Shown here: positions 32,080 through 40,456 of the stretch, piece after piece
How positions within the stretch are numbered: position 1 is the stretch's first letter
Layout: every line of letters begins with the position of its first letter
DNA from: Sthenelais limicola
Taxonomy: Eukaryota > Annelida > Polychaeta > Phyllodocida > Sigalionidae
Length of the DNA: 64,000 bases
Assembly: GCA_942159475.1 (NCBI GenBank)
Contig: OW804098.1
Coordinates: 2,270,383 to 2,334,382, forward strand
Direction: 5' to 3'
The notes under the pieces: generated by a model
The model's input: only the letters and a program-made list of their open reading frames with translations
Database searches by the model: none
What the model was told of the DNA's origin: nothing
Made by a program: the position numbers and the translations under genes

Positions 32080-35000
32080 CTAGATCGTATCGTAAGTGCG
32101 TCTAACATCACTTTCTTCATCTTTTAGCAGTTCCTCCTCGTCAATGTCCATATTTTTATCTTCCTCAGTCAAGCTCCTCTCGCCAGAAACATGAGATGAA
32201 CCAGACACATCCAATCCATCTTCCTGCGCTGAACGGTCTGGGTCCGACTGAGGGACATAATCAGAAGCATCGAAAGCCGCTGACTGCTCCTCGCCAACAG
32301 AGGTATTCATCAGTCTATTGAACAACCCGCTCATCTTCCTCACGGGAGAAGAGAAGAGCGGAGGCACCATAGACAGAGACACAGCGCTTCCACCAGGCAC
32401 CGGTGTAACACCTACAAAACCTGGAGGAGCGATAGGAGCATTACCCGCAGCTCGACCAAGCACGCCGGGAGAGCCCTGTGCCGCAGCTGGGTTTTCCCCT
32501 AACAAGGCCGAAGCTCGTCGCTGAGCCTCAGACTCTCTTGTTGACAGTGGCGTAAACCCTGTCATCGCATATGGACTGTACATAGGCAGAGGCCCCGCTC
32601 GACTGGACTGCTGCTGCTGCAAAGCTTGCTGCTGCAACTTCAGTGAACGCTGCAACTGCCGCTGTTGCTCCAAGGACTGTTGCAACTGTTGTTGTTCCTG
32701 CAACTGTTGCTGCTGCAACTGTTGTTGCTGCAACAATTGTTGTTGTTCCAACTGCTCATCCAACTGCTGCTGGTGTAACTGCTGAGCGGGCAACTGGGAC
32801 AGAGTCTGTAGCATCATAGGGTTGAATCGCCTAGGCGAAACAACATTCATTTGGACATTAGGATTCATTACTGAATCCCAATTATCAAAGGCAGGAGTTG
32901 GCTGCACACACTCCTTTACCGCTACCGCTTTAAGTGGAGTAGCTTCCTTGACTGCAGCAGCTGCTGGCGCAGTTGAAATAATCTGCGGCAACGTCCGCTG
33001 CTGCTGTGGCAACTGCTGTTGCACCTGTTGTTGCGACAACTTCTTAGGGGACGACTGAACCAAAGCCACAATAACCTCCTCCTTCGTGGGTTCTTCCTGT
33101 ACAGCCTGAGTGGTCACGGCTTGCGACCTCACAAGAGAAGCAGTATGCTGTTGGAGTAGATCAGCCATTATCTTTGCCAAGTCTGATTTCCGCACAACAT
33201 CAGACTCAACGTCCTCCTTCACTTTCTCAGCTTTCTTTCGTTTCTTCTCAGGCTCTCCGTCACCGCTTTCATAAGCGGTCAAGCGACACCTCAGGTCAAG
33301 GATTGTCTCCCTTGATATCTTATCCTCCCTCTTATAGTAATCTAGCTGCCTGGTAAGATCCTCAATGCGGGCACGCATAGCGGGGATCTCTGCAGCCGCG
33401 ACTCTGATTTCCACAATGTCAGCCACAGGCGCCAAAGCAGCTATCACAGCCAGCCTAACCGCTTCTACCGAAATATTAACGGCCTGACTAATAGAATCGG
33501 AGACATTCTTCAAGCTCCTATCTACATCCATAGCGGCTGTCGCTAAATTCTCATCTGTTGGCAGATAAGGCAAAACAGGCGCAGGAGCATTGTCCGTCAC
33601 ACCCGCTCCATCTAACATACACCGATCAGTGGCTATTTCACCAGGGGCTCCCGCAGCAGCAGCTGGCTGATTTAGCGCCGCTACAGTAGAGTTGTCCTTC
33701 GGCCGTGCACCAGTCAAGACAGCCGCAATGGTAGCTTGAGAGGGTCCAGGCTTTGACCAAGCATTTCTAGAAGGAGCAGGGGCATCGATTACCTTCCTAG
33801 CAGAAGCCCTCCTTGCTTCAGAGGCACTGGCTCTCATCTCCAGTTGCGCGCGATGTCGACCAATGGTCATCACACGATCCAAGTCATACCTCCCCATCCG
33901 CGCAAAACGTACACAACCTAAGTTTGCAGTCTCCTGCTCCAAGACTCTAAAACTACCTGCCATATCCTTTGCCCACTCTAGCCCATTCCTATGGCCAGTG
34001 TTGCGGTTGATCAAGTGGCGCACAAGATCAGAACGCCTGTCCAATCTCACACTGCAGGAGTGAGCGTGTGGACACGTGTAAAGTTGCACCGCCGGGCAAT
34101 GCTCCTCACACAAGTGGCGATAGAACCTCTCCCGAGTGCGGTAGACCTTAATCCCATTAGGATTAATTTCCTTACCCAGGTATCTACACCAAGTAAATGG
34201 GCACCTATAGCCAGGTTTCCACAGCAAAGGGGCTCCATTCAACTTGTCCATAATAAGATCTATAATTTCCTGATGGCCATCTGCTTTCCCGGTACGGGAC
34301 TTGAGGTAGTGGAACTTATCCTCATAGCGGGGCATTATTGGAGGATTTTTCCAATAATTACCCAGAACCTCATCCTCATCATCCGATTCAGGGTTCACAA
34401 GGACTCCATCACCCTGCTTCGGAACAATGTTCGCCATGTTAGTAGGGCTTAACTCCACCTCCAACTTATCCTTCAATCGCCAGCGCGCCTGATGGCGAAC
34501 TGGGTTCGCACTATCTGAAGTCTTCTTGGGGGTGTTTTTCCAAGCCGGCTTAGCCAAAGCCCGTCTCACATCCTCCACAGAGTTAAGTCCAGGGCCGCCT
34601 GAGTGGGAAGCGCGTGACTGGTCACTATACTCAGTAGAAGAGCCGCGAGAGCTAGTACTCCCGTCCCTACTGCCACTCTCCTTGACCACAGTCTTGCTCT
34701 TCTCCCGCCCTCTCTTAACTTCCAACTTTGGTTTTCCCTTGGGAGAATTAAATTCTTTTTTCGACCTCGTCTTACCGCCATCAGGTTTTGCTTTGTCATC
34801 TTGTTTTCCTGACTTGGCATTACCCGACGCAGACGTAGTCTTAGCCTTTCCAACATCCGAACTCTCGTCCTTCTTTACAGTCTGTTTGTCTGATTTCTCA
34901 GACTCAGGGGCAACTACTGGTTCAGGACCAGCTTTCTTTAAAGTCTTCCTCTTAGGCCTGGAAGCAGCAGCGCCTTTGGAAGGCAACTGCTCTTCCCCCT

Positions 35001-35424
35001 CACTCTCGTCCGACTCCACGATCTTGGCAGACTTGACAGGCTTAGACTTCCTTCGCCTAGTCTTTTGAAGCTGCCATTCTGCTGCATCTTGACGATCTTG
35101 CGCCTTCTGCAGCTCAATCCTCTCTGCTGCCTCTTGACGATCTTGCGCCTTCTGCAGCTCAATCCTCTTTTTCTCAACTCTCTCATAGTCAGCCTCAATC
35201 TCTGCGGTCATCTCCTGATACCAGTCTTCTTTCAGGGAATGTTCCTCAGAGCGGGTCTCAGCGCGGGTCTCAGAAGTCACAGCCGCCGCGTCCGCGGCTG
35301 TGGACTCCTGTTCACCACCTGTACAAGGTCTATCTTCGGGTACCTTCTCCACGCCAGCCGTTGACGAGTCAACTTCCATGGCCGTCGCCTCCTCCCTATC
35401 AGACATCCTGACTTGATCACTCAA
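32080..35424 (-). CDS. ORF3 in env position: zinc-finger, Gln-rich protein, family unknown
   Basis: A 1114-codon ORF from an ATG, between pol and the 3' LTR. It is not an envelope protein by appearance: no signal peptide, no transmembrane segment, few cysteines. In order: an acidic/charged start; a coiled coil with a tandem 15-residue repeat (ELQKAQDRQ, about 87-116); a long Lys/Ser/Glu-rich basic region (120-330); and two C2H2-like zinc-binding units, Cys408-Cys413-His437-His442 and Cys451-Cys457-His470-His478. After these come an Ala-rich helical part, a second coiled coil (about 690-770), a Gln-rich tract (about 860-980) and an acidic C-terminus. The composition suggests a nucleic-acid-binding, possibly nuclear, protein. 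The frame is intact in a very young insertion. It would need its own mRNA, perhaps spliced; I could not identify the splice sites. Confidence 0.7.
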   Translation of the reverse strand: MSDQVRMSDREEATAMEVDSSTAGVEKVPEDRPCTGGEQESTAADAAAVTSETRAETRSEEHSLKEDWYQEMTAEIEADYERVEKKRIELQKAQDRQEAAERIELQKAQDRQDAAEWQLQKTRRRKSKPVKSAKIVESDESEGEEQLPSKGAAASRPKRKTLKKAGPEPVVAPESEKSDKQTVKKDESSDVGKAKTTSASGNAKSGKQDDKAKPDGGKTRSKKEFNSPKGKPKLEVKRGREKSKTVVKESGSRDGSTSSRGSSTEYSDQSRASHSGGPGLNSVEDVRRALAKPAWKNTPKKTSDSANPVRHQARWRLKDKLEVELSPTNMANIVPKQGDGVLVNPESDDEDEVLGNYWKNPPIMPRYEDKFHYLKSRTGKADGHQEIIDLIMDKLNGAPLLWKPGYRCPFTWCRYLGKEINPNGIKVYRTRERFYRHLCEEHCPAVQLYTCPHAHSCSVRLDRRSDLVRHLINRNTGHRNGLEWAKDMAGSFRVLEQETANLGCVRFARMGRYDLDRVMTIGRHRAQLEMRASASEARRASARKVIDAPAPSRNAWSKPGPSQATIAAVLTGARPKDNSTVAALNQPAAAAGAPGEIATDRCMLDGAGVTDNAPAPVLPYLPTDENLATAAMDVDRSLKNVSDSISQAVNISVEAVRLAVIAALAPVADIVEIRVAAAEIPAMRARIEDLTRQLDYYKREDKISRETILDLRCRLTAYESGDGEPEKKRKKAEKVKEDVESDVVRKSDLAKIMADLLQQHTASLVRSQAVTTQAVQEEPTKEEVIVALVQSSPKKLSQQQVQQQLPQQQRTLPQIISTAPAAAAVKEATPLKAVAVKECVQPTPAFDNWDSVMNPNVQMNVVSPRRFNPMMLQTLSQLPAQQLHQQQLDEQLEQQQLLQQQQLQQQQLQEQQQLQQSLEQQRQLQRSLKLQQQALQQQQSSRAGPLPMYSPYAMTGFTPLSTRESEAQRRASALLGENPAAAQGSPGVLGRAAGNAPIAPPGFVGVTPVPGGSAVSLSMVPPLFSSPVRKMSGLFNRLMNTSVGEEQSAAFDASDYVPQSDPDRSAQEDGLDVSGSSHVSGERSLTEEDKNMDIDEEELLKDEESDVRRTYDTI

Positions 35425-36145
35425 ATCAGAGTATCCAAGCCAGGTTACAAGTTCTCTTGAAACACCTAGTCAACCAACCGAACAACAATCTGGGAAAACA
35501 ATGCTTTATCGGGGGGATAAACCAAGCAATCTAGATCACATACAACTGGCAGTGAAAACACGTCTGGCGTGTCCACTAACCGAGCGTACTCTGCAGACCT
35601 ACGCTCTCGCCAGTTCCCGTGACCTAGTCCCGCGACGCCCCATCCAATCAGAGGTCTTTCTTCCGTCTAAATATAGCATCGCTACCCTGTCGCCGAGTGG
35701 TACACACTAGAGTGCACGTGCCACGAGTAGTATTGTCCCTGCCTGCCCCGCTACCTAGCAGGCATACACACACACCATCCAGGCACCTGGGCTCCCGAGC
35801 AGAACCCAATACACTACCAATAATAGCATAAAATATCATTAGAAAACACAACTAAGCAGTTTCTCCCTACTTTCCGTGGGGTGTATTGCTTCGGCCCAGT
35901 CACATATCCCAGTAGGTGTAAGGACAATGAGAGGCTACATGCCCTACCAGTCAGTCAATTTTCCAAATCAATTTCAATGCCAAAACCACGTATAGTAAGC
36001 TTGAAACTGTTTTTATTATTTCACACAAAAATCACACCAGAGAGGAATAAATCCCCTCACCATGTTTGATGTGAGATATCATTCTACCAGTACTTCTCGT
36101 TGTGTCATTTTTTGTTTTCCTCTGCACCTCATACAACTGATTCAC
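35425..36145. other. pol-ORF3 spacer of the 12-kb element
   Basis: About 720 bases without a supported ORF. It should hold whatever signal (internal promoter or splice acceptor) lets ORF3 be expressed. I saw no convincing candidate. Confidence 0.5.
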
Positions 36146-39100
36146 TCACTCGTAGCCAAGTCGATCAGGGGCTTGCCTATGACGCTTAGGCCTGTCTTCC
36201 AAATACCCTGATCTTAACAGATTACCCATAGTCTTAGCTAATGGTGAGCCCTCTTCCTCTTCCTCGTCACCTGAATCACTAGAACTCTCAGATTCCACAG
36301 CCGCTTCGCCCTCACCCACTCCCGCGGCCACACCCGACGGTGGGTCTGCCACAGCAGATGGTTTCTTAGGTGGGCGGCCGCGCTTCCTCACGTGTCTCAC
36401 AATCTTATCTGCAGGAAGCACTGTCGGAGCGTGCCGACCGGGTATGACACGTCCCTGAGGATTAATCCTCAAGTAGTCTTTCCCTGCTACCTGCTGCTTT
36501 TGATATTCAGGAGCTCTATGCAAGTTTACCGCCTGGACGGGAGTACCGTCTGCATCAAAAGCCAATTTGAGTAAATCTCCATTCCATCTGAGAATCCCTT
36601 CTTCGGTTCTGAGTTCATAGGTAGAGCCTTGCACGCGCCTTACAACTTCAAAAGGACCATCCCATTTGGGACCATATTTCTTTTGAGCCATAGGCGTCGC
36701 ATATCTCCAAACTACATCTCCAGTTCTAAATACTTTTGGTCGGGCCCGTCTATCGAAATACCTCTTCTGGTATACAGCCGAATGCCCCAGGCGTTCTCTG
36801 ACAAACTTATGCCCTCTTAACAACAAGGACCTGATCTCCTCCACAAACACATTGCGGCAGGGAAAATCAACATCTCCTGTTAGAGTACCATAAATAATGT
36901 CAGCCGGAACGGTTAATTCGGTGCCAAATACTACCAGATTAGGAGTACACATAGTGCTTTTATGCACAGCGCCCCTATATGCGTGCGCAATACAAGGCAC
37001 CAACAAATCATAATTCAGATCTTCAAACTGTGTCATGCAGGAGAGCTGCTCTACAAGGACTCGATTCCAACGCTCTACCTGTCCATTTGCCTGAGGTCTA
37101 TAGGGTAGAGACATCAATTGCTCGATATCTAACAGAAGCAACAATTCCTTCAACAGTGCTGAACGAAATTCAGGCGCCCCATCTGTCTGGAGAGAGACTG
37201 GTGGACCATATCTCAATATCCATTCAGTAAACAAAGCCATCGCACAGGTAGCGGCTGTGTGATCAGGAAGCGGATAAGCTTCAGCCCACTTAGAAAAATA
37301 GTCTGTGACAACCATCACACAGCTATTTCCTCTAGGGGTTCTCCTAAATGGACCAATAATATCCAAAGCAATGCGGCTCCAGCGCACACCATGGATTTCT
37401 TTCTTCAACGGGGTTATACCTTTACCACCCCTGCTCTTACAAGAAGCGCAAACTTCACAGCCGCGCACCCAGTCGGCGATATCTCTCTTCATCCGGGGCC
37501 AAACAAACTTTTGTCTCGCCGCCTGATAAGTTTTAAACTCGCCAAAGTGAGCTGCAAGCTTACTCCCATGCAAAGTACGGAATAACTCTCTTCTCAGAGA
37601 CAAAGGTACCAATACGCGTGTATATACAACTCCGTTGTCGCTTTCCCAATCTAAGCAAAGCAACTCTTTATCCACCTTTAGAAATTCTATTCTATTCATA
37701 TAGTAACAGAACTCTCCCCCCTCAGCCAACAAAGCTTTATTGTCTGGCTTCGGAGTCAAACCCTGTACTATAGACTTAATCCTTGCCAAAACATCATCTT
37801 CCTCTTGCGCTACCTTCAATCTATCACCCGCCAATGACGAGAAGATATGATAATTGACAGTCATCGTGGCAACCACTGCATCATGCGCGCCACAGTCTAA
37901 GCAATCGTCACGAGGACATCTTCTTACTGGCAGTCTTGAAAGCGCATCCGCATTTATGTGTTTGCGGCCTGGCCGATGAACAATTTGATCCTCACGCAAC
38001 CCATAATGCTGCAAGGTGGTTAACCATCTTGCAAGCATACCCGACGGATCACGGAAATTCATCAGCCACCGAAGTGAAGCATGGTCAGTTCTCAGTTTAA
38101 AATCTTGCTGGCCAATGATATAGTGTTGAAACTTAGATAAATAAGTTAAAACAGCTAACAATTCTCTTTTCGTGGCACAATAATTCTGCTGTGCTTTGGA
38201 CAATGAATTACTGGCGTAACTCAAAACCACTTCCCTAGCATTCTGAATCTGAGATAGGACGCCAGACATTCCATACCCACTAGCGTCCGTATCCAAGATG
38301 ATAGTTCCAGTCGGCTGTGGGTAACCTAGCACAGGCGGTGATGTTAACAAGTCTTTCAAATCCGAAAAAGCCTTATGACAGTTCTCATCGAACGTCACCC
38401 GCCGATTATTTTTCAATTCTGCTCCGGACATCAATGCTTGAATAGGAGCCGCAACTTCAGAAAAGTTAGGCATGAATTCTCTATAATAAGAGGCAAACCC
38501 CAGAAACTGTCGGACTTGCTTAATAGTAGTCGGCACTGGCCACGAATGAACCTTTTCCAACTTACCCGGATCAGCGCGAACCCCCTCCTGAGAGACTATT
38601 CTACCCAGATACTTGACATTAAGTTTGAAAAATTCGCATTTCTTTGGTTTCAATTTCAAGCCATAATCAGCTAGTCGTTGCAAGACTTTTTCTGCATTAG
38701 ACAATGCTTCATCAAAGCTGGAGCCAAAGATGATTACATCATCCAAATATACTAAACAGCATTTCCATCTTAAACCAGCCAACATTTGTTCCATCATTCG
38801 TTCAAATGTGGCCGGCGCATTACATAGACCAAAGCTCATCACCTTAAATTGGAACAGCCCCATAGTCGAGACGAAAGCAGTTTTTTCTTTACTTGCTTCA
38901 TCCATGGCAATTTGCCAATAGCCGCTCTCCAAATCCAATGTAATGAACCATAGGTTACCACCCAATGCTTCAATACTTTCATCTATCCTTGGTAGCGGGA
39001 AAGAATCTTTCTTAGTCACCGCATTCACTGGACGATAGTCGACACAAAAACGGTCAGTACCGTCACTCTTTTTAACAATCACCACTGCAGATCCCCACGG

Positions 39101-40456
39101 GCTATTACTAGGTTCTATAACACCTTTATCAAGCATATCCTGAATTTGCTTTTCAGCAGCCTCACGACGTGCTCGAGGCAGGCGCCTATACACACTTTTA
39201 ATCGGTACAGCATCCCCTGTATCGACCACATGACGCACTTTATTAGTGTGTCCCAGCGTTTCACCTGGCAACCTGAAGCAATGCTTATATTGTGTCAACA
39301 GGTGTCTAAGTCTGACTATATCTTCCGTCTTAGACAAATCAGACCCTTTCACCAACTTTTCCAGTGGACATTCTGCAGCCGGAGGCATTGGAACCTCAGG
39401 CTCCAGTAATTCCACATCAACAATAGGGGAGTCACCATTCATGAGATCCCCCCCCCCAGCAGTCTGAAGTTCCATCAGTACAGGAGAGCTGGTAGGATTG
39501 TATACAGACAGCGTGCAATTATATCGGTCGCCAGCAACCAATAAACTCCCTGCAACATAGCATCCCAACCCTGCTCCATCTGGTTCAAAAAGCATGTCTT
39601 CATTGAGGGACATTGGACCAAAGCCGCTGCAAATGGCAGAAAAAGCATCTATAAAAACACTCTCACAGCCGCTCCGCGTCACCGGTCCACTTTGCAATGC
39701 CCGACACATGATCGACTGTTCACCTGCCTCGAGGGTGAATAAACCAGACCAATCAGAGTTACATTTATGGAGATAGATAAAATCCATCCCTATGATTCCA
39801 GCCTCCGCACCAACCAAACCACTTACCACCAGGCAATTGAGAGCATACCACGCGCCTCCCAACCCCAGCGCCAGACGCACACACCCATGTGTCTTTAGAT
39901 CATGTCCAGTTCCTGCATAGCACGTCACCCCACATGGCATGAGAGAAGGCCTGACCGAGAGTTCATCATACACGCGTTTCTTTATTAGCGTGCATTGGGC
40001 TCCCCAATCAATCAAGAATTGTCCAGTTACATTCACTAAAGTCACATCCGCATACATGCGCTCAGCCACAAGCGGGCGATTGCGGTCTGAGACACAAATC
40101 TCAAAATCGCACAAGTCACACACCATAACCTTACTCACCACCCTAGCATCTTCTCCCCATGATACTTTTAGAATCTGCCCGGGTGAGCATACATACTCAG
40201 GATTTCCTTCATTCACCACCATCACTGAGCATGTGGCGCGCCCAATTGCGCCACTGCCGCTGCTCTCGTGCACTTCACCTCCAAGATCACCTTCTCCACG
40301 GGCGTCCCCAGGCTGATCCAGGGGCACAAGAACATCGGATCCAATTGGTTTACAAGTCCGATTTATCGACAATGCGGTGTGTATGCTGTTTGTCGCGATC
40401 TCCTGTTCACCGCCTAAGAAGATCCGACCTTGTTTAACAGCAGAGCCAACTGTTCT
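36146..40456 (-). CDS. Pol polyprotein: protease, RT, RNase H, integrase
   Basis: Open frame from after a TAA at 40,457 to 36,146, overlapping the end of gag by 43 bases in the -1 frame and with no early ATG. Expression by frameshifting fits. Numbering from the TTG at 40,372: protease-like region with FLIDWGAQCTLI (Asp122) and IIGMDF (about 193-198); reverse transcriptase about 375-600 with the catalytic YLDD at 542-545; RNase H with TDAS (Asp694), KRELLA (Glu737) and TDHAS (Asp763); integrase with a HHCC zinc site (His935, His942, Cys972, Cys975) and D,D35E residues Asp1004 (ALDIIGP), Asp1064 (QTDGAPEF) and Glu1100 (NGQVERW). A GPF-type module follows (KYGPKWDGPFEVV), then a basic then acidic tail. 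The protease has Trp where Thr or Ser is expected. Everything else looks active. Confidence 0.95.
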   Translation of the reverse strand, partial: RTVGSAVKQGRIFLGGEQEIATNSIHTALSINRTCKPIGSDVLVPLDQPGDARGEGDLGGEVHESSGSGAIGRATCSVMVVNEGNPEYVCSPGQILKVSWGEDARVVSKVMVCDLCDFEICVSDRNRPLVAERMYADVTLVNVTGQFLIDWGAQCTLIKKRVYDELSVRPSLMPCGVTCYAGTGHDLKTHGCVRLALGLGGAWYALNCLVVSGLVGAEAGIIGMDFIYLHKCNSDWSGLFTLEAGEQSIMCRALQSGPVTRSGCESVFIDAFSAICSGFGPMSLNEDMLFEPDGAGLGCYVAGSLLVAGDRYNCTLSVYNPTSSPVLMELQTAGGGDLMNGDSPIVDVELLEPEVPMPPAAECPLEKLVKGSDLSKTEDIVRLRHLLTQYKHCFRLPGETLGHTNKVRHVVDTGDAVPIKSVYRRLPRARREAAEKQIQDMLDKGVIEPSNSPWGSAVVIVKKSDGTDRFCVDYRPVNAVTKKDSFPLPRIDESIEALGGNLWFITLDLESGYWQIAMDEASKEKTAFVSTMGLFQFKVMSFGLCNAPATFERMMEQMLAGLRWKCCLVYLDDVIIFGSSFDEALSNAEKVLQRLADYGLKLKPKKCEFFKLNVKYLGRIVSQEGVRADPGKLEKVHSWPVPTTIKQVRQFLGFASYYREFMPNFSEVAAPIQALMSGAELKNNRRVTFDENCHKAFSDLKDLLTSPPVLGYPQPTGTIILDTDASGYGMSGVLSQIQNAREVVLSYASNSLSKAQQNYCATKRELLAVLTYLSKFQHYIIGQQDFKLRTDHASLRWLMNFRDPSGMLARWLTTLQHYGLREDQIVHRPGRKHINADALSRLPVRRCPRDDCLDCGAHDAVVATMTVNYHIFSSLAGDRLKVAQEEDDVLARIKSIVQGLTPKPDNKALLAEGGEFCYYMNRIEFLKVDKELLCLDWESDNGVVYTRVLVPLSLRRELFRTLHGSKLAAHFGEFKTYQAARQKFVWPRMKRDIADWVRGCEVCASCKSRGGKGITPLKKEIHGVRWSRIALDIIGPFRRTPRGNSCVMVVTDYFSKWAEAYPLPDHTAATCAMALFTEWILRYGPPVSLQTDGAPEFRSALLKELLLLLDIEQLMSLPYRPQANGQVERWNRVLVEQLSCMTQFEDLNYDLLVPCIAHAYRGAVHKSTMCTPNLVVFGTELTVPADIIYGTLTGDVDFPCRNVFVEEIRSLLLRGHKFVRERLGHSAVYQKRYFDRRARPKVFRTGDVVWRYATPMAQKKYGPKWDGPFEVVRRVQGSTYELRTEEGILRWNGDLLKLAFDADGTPVQAVNLHRAPEYQKQQVAGKDYLRINPQGRVIPGRHAPTVLPADKIVRHVRKRGRPPKKPSAVADPPSGVAAGVGEGEAAVESESSSDSGDEEEEEGSPLAKTMGNLLRSGYLEDRPKRHRQAPDRLGYE
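40374..40438 (-). promoter_or_regulatory. Predicted -1 ribosomal frameshift signal (slippery site + pseudoknot)
   Basis: Minus strand: heptamer GTTAAAC (40,432-40,438), in gag phase as G-TTA-AAC and slipping to GTT-AAA. A 7-base spacer follows (40,425-40,431). Stem 1 is GATCTTCT (40,417-40,424) with AGGAGATC (40,397-40,404), 8 pairs including one G-U. The loop's GCGGTG (40,408-40,413) can pair with CACCGC (40,374-40,379) to make an H-type pseudoknot with loops of 3, 3 and 17 bases. The gag stop TAG is in the first loop. GUUAAAC is a known slippery heptamer in arteriviruses. The heptamer and pairing are read directly; function is inferred. Confidence 0.8.

Noticed and set aside
34526..35068. 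180-codon plus-strand ORF opposite ORF3
   Set aside because: Shadow of the 1114-codon minus-strand ORF; no independent motif or start context.
32080..35424. ORF3 as a retroviral-type envelope protein
   Set aside because: No signal peptide, transmembrane segment or cysteine pattern; composition is nuclear/nucleic-acid-binding.
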